DNA of 64,000 bases, taken from NCBI GenBank assembly GCA_016165875.1, contig JABBOT010000001.1:11411306-11475305 (forward strand), given 5' to 3'. A program made the position numbers and the translations under genes. The notes beneath the pieces are model-generated. The model ran no database searches and was not told the origin of the DNA. It worked only from the letters and a program-made list of their open reading frames with translations. Below, one piece after another: positions 58,505-64,000 of the stretch. Each line of letters starts with the position of its first letter. The first letter of the stretch is position 1. The DNA is from Acanthopleura granulata. Lineage: Eukaryota > Mollusca > Polyplacophora > Chitonida > Chitonidae.

Positions 58505-61500
58505 TTAGCTCTTGGCTCCATCCATCAGTAACAATCGTATCAACACAGAGACTACATGCACATTTAAACTGTTCCCAAGACATCTGTACATCTGCTTTCT
58601 GGTCACATCTGCTGGAAAACCTGAGAGAACAAAAGAAAATAAAACTGGTCAATACCTTGTCATCATAATTACATAACATAATCAACGTCAATTCATCTCC
58701 AATCACAGATCATGATTTCATACCTGCTTTGCTTTAGTGAATCAACATTGTTAATAATGTTTTCTCCATGGACAAAGGTGACACGTTTAAAATTACTGAA
58801 GGTGGCACGACTCATGGAAAATCCTCAAGTCTTCCCAGATGGGATGAAACTAGATTTGAGAACTCCTTCTATACTGGGAGCCCCAATGCAGTAATCTTTT
58901 TACTATGAGTCCTGCAGAGTATACCTTATAAAGCCAGATAGACTAAGCCACACCAACTAAGCTGCAGTGGAAATAATTTTACGCTGAAGCACAGACAAAC
59001 ATGTGGCTCTCTAAGGCCAATGTGCCAGGCTGACATTCTATTCACACTATGCCCCAGATATCTCAACTCTTGATCTCAAACTTTACTGACACTGTAAGCT
59101 TCTTACCTCAATAGACAATGCTATGAAAAACCTTAGTGACAATAATAATGACTCAGTAAGGCCACATCAAAAGGAGGAAAATGACTCACTGAATGAGGAA
59201 GGGAAGCACAACAGGTTAGCTATCTCCCTGGGAGTGAACCACCTTAGCTGGAGGTCTCTCAGGGTGGTCATGGTCTCTTCTGGCCACTCCTCCTTAGGGC
59301 CACCCTTCCTCTTCTCAAGACAAGTTTTCAGTTCACTTGCACACTTCACGGCCTGGCAAAGTAACACAAAGATTGACTGGTTACATGGAATTGTACACTG
59401 AACAGTTCACTTGCACATTTCACAGTTAGACAACAAAACACAAAGGTTCAAAGGTCACATATTGGTTTCTATACTAAACAGTTCACATGCACAACTCACA
59501 ACTTAACAAAATAACACAAGTATTCAATGTTCACATGGGCTTGTATACCAAACGATTCACTAGCACACTTCACAGTTTGACAACTTAACACAAAGGCTGA
59601 GAAGTCATATGGAACTGTATACTCAACAGTATATCAACTGACTGGTTACATGGAATTGTATAATGCACAGTTCATTTGCACACTTCACAGTTTGACAACT
59701 TAACACAAAGGCTGAGAAGTCATATGGAACTGTATACTCAACAGTATATCAACTGACTGGTTACATGGAATTGTATAATGCACAGTTCATTTGCACACTT
59801 CACAGTCTGACAACTTAACACAAAGGCTGAGAAGTCATATGGAACTGTATACTCAACAGTATATCAACTGACTGGTTACATGGAATTGTATAATGCACAG
59901 TTCATTTGCACACTTCACAGTTGACAACTTAACACAAAGGCTGAGAAGTCATATGGAACTGTACACTCAGCTGTATATCAACTGACTGGTTACATGGAAT
60001 TGTATGATGAACAATTCATTTGTACACTTCACAGTCTGACAACATAACACAATGGCTGACGGGTCATAAGGGTTTGTATACGTATGTAAACAGTTTACGG
60101 CTTGTAAACAGTTCACTTGCACTCCTCACAACTTAACAAAATAACACAAGGACCCAATGTTCACATGGGCTTGTATACCGAACAATTCACTAGCACACTT
60201 CACAGTCTGACAACATAACAAAAATTAGCGTTACAGCAGGGCTGTAATTTAAATATTTTGATGGTAATGGTAATTAGTAGTTACCCGAGGTTTGTCAGTC
60301 ATCAAAACAACTGATCCTCCTCCCTCTATAAAATTACCATACCTGAAAAGAGAAAAAGGTAGAAGAACTAATCATAATTTGGCCATATTATACACTCCTG
60401 TACATCACAAATGGAATATGTTTGTGAATTCATTGAAAATCACAAGCATGAGAAAAACATTTATATTTTGAAATCCCTGGTTCAGATGACACATATAGGT
60501 TATGCACAAGCAGCTATCAGCTCCATGGTTCACTACCACCTACTTCAACATTCACACCAGGGACGACACAGGAGTTACTGGTTTACATTTTTCATACGTG
60601 TATGAATGGCTAAATCTGATATATAACTGAAAACAAACCTACACCACTCCCAGTTTTAACGAGCAACCTACCTCCTGGCAAAGCAGGATGTTTTCCTGGC
60701 TGAAGACGGCACTATGTCCATTATGATAAATCTTCGAAGTTCTTTATCTGATAACAAATACTGTTGGAAATGTCCTATACTGTTCTTTTCCAAAAAGTTT
60801 TCTACTCTTTGACAGTCAGGATACGGCCTGTGATCCTCATCATGCTTTTGCCGCAGTGTCTGGCTGAACTCTTCTATGGCAGTCTTTGTGCAGTCGTCTG
60901 CTCCTGCATGACACTGGCTGTAAAAGTTATTCCCCTTAGTTACACATACTGCATCTAGATGTACTTTCGTGCTAGAATTGTCTTGATTTGACATGAAGAT
61001 ACATCCATTTCTTAAGTCTCCTTCCAGATAGGATGACTTCACACAGCTGGCACAAGGATGTGAAGTGGAATCTTTATGAATAAGGAAAGGCCCACAACAT
61101 TCCAGTACTTCTGTTACAATCTGAAATCAAAATGTTGCACTTGAGTATGCAGGATCAAGCAATGCCAGTCTGAGTATCAAGCAATGTCAGCCTGAGGATC
61201 AATGAATGTCAATCTGAGGATCAAGCACATGCATCTGACAGCTTTACTTATGTTTACAAATCAAAATATCAAAGTGCTCATATTTAAGATGTTCCAGAAC
61301 TGGCATTATCAAGAACCTGTTACATCTTAGTTGATTTCATCTTGTCACTTACATCAGGTTGCATTACAAATGCAAACTGAGCTGGTTTTCTCTTGGCTGT
61401 GAGGTAGTACCTCAAGCGGGAGTTGGGGATGCCAAATTGTAGAGGCGTAAGCAGGAATTCCTTGTTGAACAGAAAAAACAGAACAAGAGTGTGAAATTCT

Positions 61501-64000
61501 GATATGGAGCAGACGGACAAAACATGATTTCCATCAAGTCATCATTTAGAAGGTATGTATGCACCTACATGCACATACGTGCACCAAAAAATGGCTGCAA
61601 TATAACCGAGGTGGTGTTATGCCGTAATCATTTAGTCACAGTGATCATATCTGATTTATCTGAGGTTTTGTCACCAATGTCACCACATCTTACCTATGTC
61701 AGCCTATTGGAAGCTGAATGCTGACAGTATTTCCCCTGATATATCACATTTTTTTGAAATGGACACAGGAATAGCATTTTCACACAATAAAACAACAGAG
61801 CACTCAGACCTGGTAGACATACTGACACCACTTCAGTGTATTCAGCATCAAATCTCTGGCCTGTAATGTCTGTCTGGAAATACCATTTTCTTGTATCCTG
61901 CTAATTTAACAACTTGAACACAATAAAATGCACAAACCTGGTATATGTACTGACACTGCTCCAGTGTGTCTAGCAGGGAATCTCTGGCATGTGATGCCTC
62001 AAACCCTTTCACGTTCTCCACCAAAAGGTACTGTGGCGGGGAAGGCAACCTACAAGCACAAGCCACAAATTTACTAGTGTTACCCATTGTTATGATAGTC
62101 CATTCACCAGTTCTTTTTCACACAACATTTTAAGAGCAGATTTGTCAGAAGAGTCTTAAATGGGATCAAACGACTCCTACAATACTGACAAGTACACCAG
62201 TTGTAGTGTAATCTGCTACTTGTACTTATGCGATGCATTCTCAAACCTACGTATATAGGCAACATAACATTTACATCTACTCCAATGCTATAAACCAAAC
62301 CTGCTCAAGAAAAACAGACCCCTTTACATGTAGTTTAGCAACAGAGAAATGCTAATCAGGAAAATACATGTATTATTAACTGCCAAATCACATCAAATAT
62401 AAAAATTTCAAAAAACAAATAACTTCTGGAGAATATCATTCCAATCTGCATAGATCACTCAGGAAAATGAGTGATTGTCAATTTCAACATGAACACAAAA
62501 TGGAATAACAAAATGCAAGGCTAAAAATAGTCTTGGAAATAAAGTGGAATAAATAAATACAATGTAAGAAAAAAAGTCTTTTGGACATAACAGAAAGTAG
62601 GATCCATATCAGAACACATTCACAACCTTTCATCAGCTTTCTGTTACCACAGGTGGGCTGTTTTTTGTGGTCATAGGAGGATTGTTTTTCTGTTGTCACA
62701 GGTACACTAGACAGGTCTTTCTTATGGATATACAACTTCTTGGTTAATTAATACCACGTTTTGATGTAGATACTAACGTCATTATCAAGTGAGTGTGTGA
62801 CACAATCCACCTGTGACAATTTGTTTGAGTGGCATTGTGTCACTTGATAACTATGTTAGTATCTACACTGAAATGTATTAATTAACCAAGAAGTTGTATA
62901 CCCATAAGAAAGACTTGTCTAGTGTACTTCTATCCCAACTTCTAAATGCCACTCAAACGTTTAAGTTGTCACAGGTGGATTGTCTTTCAGAGGTGAAAGG
63001 CAGGCTGTATTCCTCCAGTAATAGGTGGCTTGTTATTCTTCATTCACTGGTGGATTGTCTTTCTGTGGTAATAGGTGTACTGTTATTCTTTCTGGTCACA
63101 TGTTGATTGTTTTCTGTGGTCACATGAGGACTGTTTTTCTGTTACCACACATGGACTTTTTTTCTAATCGACTTCCACAAGTTGATACAACAAATTACAC
63201 TGTGTGAACGTGGCTGAACAAACTGACCTCTGTAAGAGTGTGAGAAGATAGGTGAAGGAGCTGGTCCTGGTGTCCTGCAGGTCTCTTTGTCTGCCCATCC
63301 TGGTGAAGGGTTGACACGGGGGACTCATCACAATCATGTCTACACACAGACTGGTCAGCTTCTCCACACTCAAAGCCTGAAATGGTACACAGAAGGTATA
63401 CTGAAGATGTGCTCACATGGTGGGTTCATGATAAGTACAGTATCACCTATTTACAGAATATTTAGCTCCTTCACAGCCAAAATTTGGTTGTCTCAATTTG
63501 GACAATGTTGCTTTGATGATACAGATCCTGAAGATACAGATTCTTGATGACACTAATCCCTGAAGAGATGGTATCCCTGGTGCTACTTTTCCATCATGAT
63601 ATATTCCCCAGATGCTACATTTACCTGATGATACAGATCCCGTATGGTACTGACTCTTAAAGGCACTTGTCGTCGATAATACTGATCCCTGACAGTACAG
63701 TTCATTGATGACCCTGATTCCTGATGGCACTGTTCCCTAATGATACTTATCCCAGATACTGATCCTTCTTGATACTGATCTCTCAGAATATTTGTGGACC
63801 GGACACTATTTTAAACAACCTAGCGACATGTAGACACAGGCTTCCATAGACTAACTACATTATACTTACTCCTTCAATTAACCCTTCTATCAGGGTTGTT
63901 TGTGGAAAGTTGTGGCAATACACTTTGCAGGCTGTAGGGTTAATGTCTATGGCCTGAACCACATCATAATCAATTCCAGACTCTGTCAATAACAATGGTT
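58505..64000 (-). CDS. TRDMT1: tRNA (cytosine-5) methyltransferase DNMT2/TRDMT1, 5' end outside window
   Basis: Methylates C38 of tRNA-Asp and a few other tRNAs using SAM. Eight exons in view join in phase: 64000(edge)-63870, 63376-63228, 62049-61938, 61460-61353, 61120-60672, 60342-60285, 59352-59190, 58620-58505, about 428 codons. Motifs in order: 'VVQAIDINPTACKVYCHNF', catalytic loop 'VMSPPCQPFTRMGRQRD' (motif IV Cys), 'LVENVKGFE' (motif VI), 'FGIPNSRLRYYLTAKR' (motif VIII), target-recognition 'SCFARRYGNFIEGGGSV', 'RWFTPREIANLLCFPSSF' (motif IX) and 'LGNSLNVHVVSVLI' (motif X). The SAM-binding motif I exon lies beyond the edge. The DNMT2-typical CFT tripeptide is CFA here. The large exon (449 nt) makes the middle region longer than in human TRDMT1 (391 aa). 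Confidence 0.92.
59385..60215 (-). repeat. 115-bp minisatellite derived from a TRDMT1 exon start
   Basis: Three consecutive units at 59581, 59696 and 59811 (and a fourth at 59925) share 'caacttaacacaaaggctga' and 'ctgactggttacatggaatt'. More diverged units extend on both sides. Each unit contains a relative of the first bases of the exon at 59352-59190 ('cagttcacttgcacacttca' on the + strand), so about ten exon-start copies lie in the intron between that exon and 60285. Confidence 0.85.
61135..61232. repeat. minisatellite, period about 26 bp
   Basis: Three to four units of 'tgaggatcaagcaatgtcag' type in a TRDMT1 intron. Confidence 0.65.
62630..63165. repeat. minisatellite of about 30 bp units flanking a palindrome
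   Basis: Units like 'tttctgtggtcacaggtgga' and 'ttgt' lie at 62630-62701 and again at 62955-63165, either side of the inverted repeat at 62702-62927. The palindrome therefore probably inserted in the array. Confidence 0.65.
62702..62927. repeat. 226-bp near-palindrome, possible foldback element
   Basis: The left arm begins 'gtacactagacaggtctttc' and the right arm ends 'gaaagacttgtctagtgtac'. The outer 50 bp of the arms match except for two bases, the inner parts match with small indels, and the loop is about 20 bp. It lies in a TRDMT1 intron and has no coding content. Confidence 0.85.
63500..63790. repeat. degenerate minisatellite, about 33 bp
   Basis: Repeated 'gatgatacagatcccg', 'gatgacactaatccctga' and 'tgatactgatc' segments between the first two visible TRDMT1 exons. 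Confidence 0.6.

Overview
This window is animal nuclear DNA, most likely from a mollusc or a close lophotrochozoan relative. Genes are split into short GT-AG exons, introns are AT-rich and full of tandem repeats, and at least fourteen copies of one tRNA-derived SINE are scattered through it. I inferred the taxon from the repeat style and from the tandem HSPA12-type HSP70 genes, a family known to be expanded in bivalves. The species is not determined. There are no bacterial features.

Layout. 1-4140: repeats with no gene found. 4141-4504 (+): last exon of an alpha-1,3-fucosyltransferase (GT10) whose upstream exons are not visible. 4505-10791: mostly repeats. 10792-14662 (-): decayed Ty3/gypsy-type LTR retrotransposon with both LTRs, PBS, PPT and a near-perfect target-site duplication, inserted in a minisatellite. 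15867-17045 (+): galactose-3-O-sulfotransferase. 18848-32608 (-): CLN3/battenin, rebuilt as 14 exons (402 aa). 33236-40461 (+): F-BAR plus SH3 protein, rebuilt as 12 exons (551 aa), head-to-head with CLN3 across about 630 bp that holds a perfect CRE palindrome. 40892-44247 (-): HSPA12-like gene 1, four exons (575 aa). 44248-49752: repeats. 49753-52919 (-): HSPA12-like gene 2, same exon structure but with a 10-bp deletion that breaks the first ATP-binding motif. 52920-58504: repeats and a candidate solo LTR. 58505 to the window edge (-): the tRNA methyltransferase DNMT2/TRDMT1, eight exons in view, with the N-terminal exon outside the window.

The genes do not form a pathway. CLN3 is lysosomal, the F-BAR protein bends membranes, the fucosyl- and sulfotransferase are Golgi glycan enzymes, the HSPA12 proteins are divergent chaperone-type ATPases and TRDMT1 modifies tRNA.

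The most unusual pattern is that minisatellites in four gene families appear to have grown from copies of an exon-intron junction. Splice donors are tandemly repeated after HSPA12 exon 2 (both paralogs) and after F-BAR exons 3 and 5. Part of one CLN3 exon plus its donor is duplicated. In TRDMT1 the start of the penultimate exon has been multiplied into a 115-bp array. Several arrays have periods divisible by three and read on in frame from the exon. All exon joins were made by eye from splice consensus, reading phase and family homology; none was checked against transcripts.
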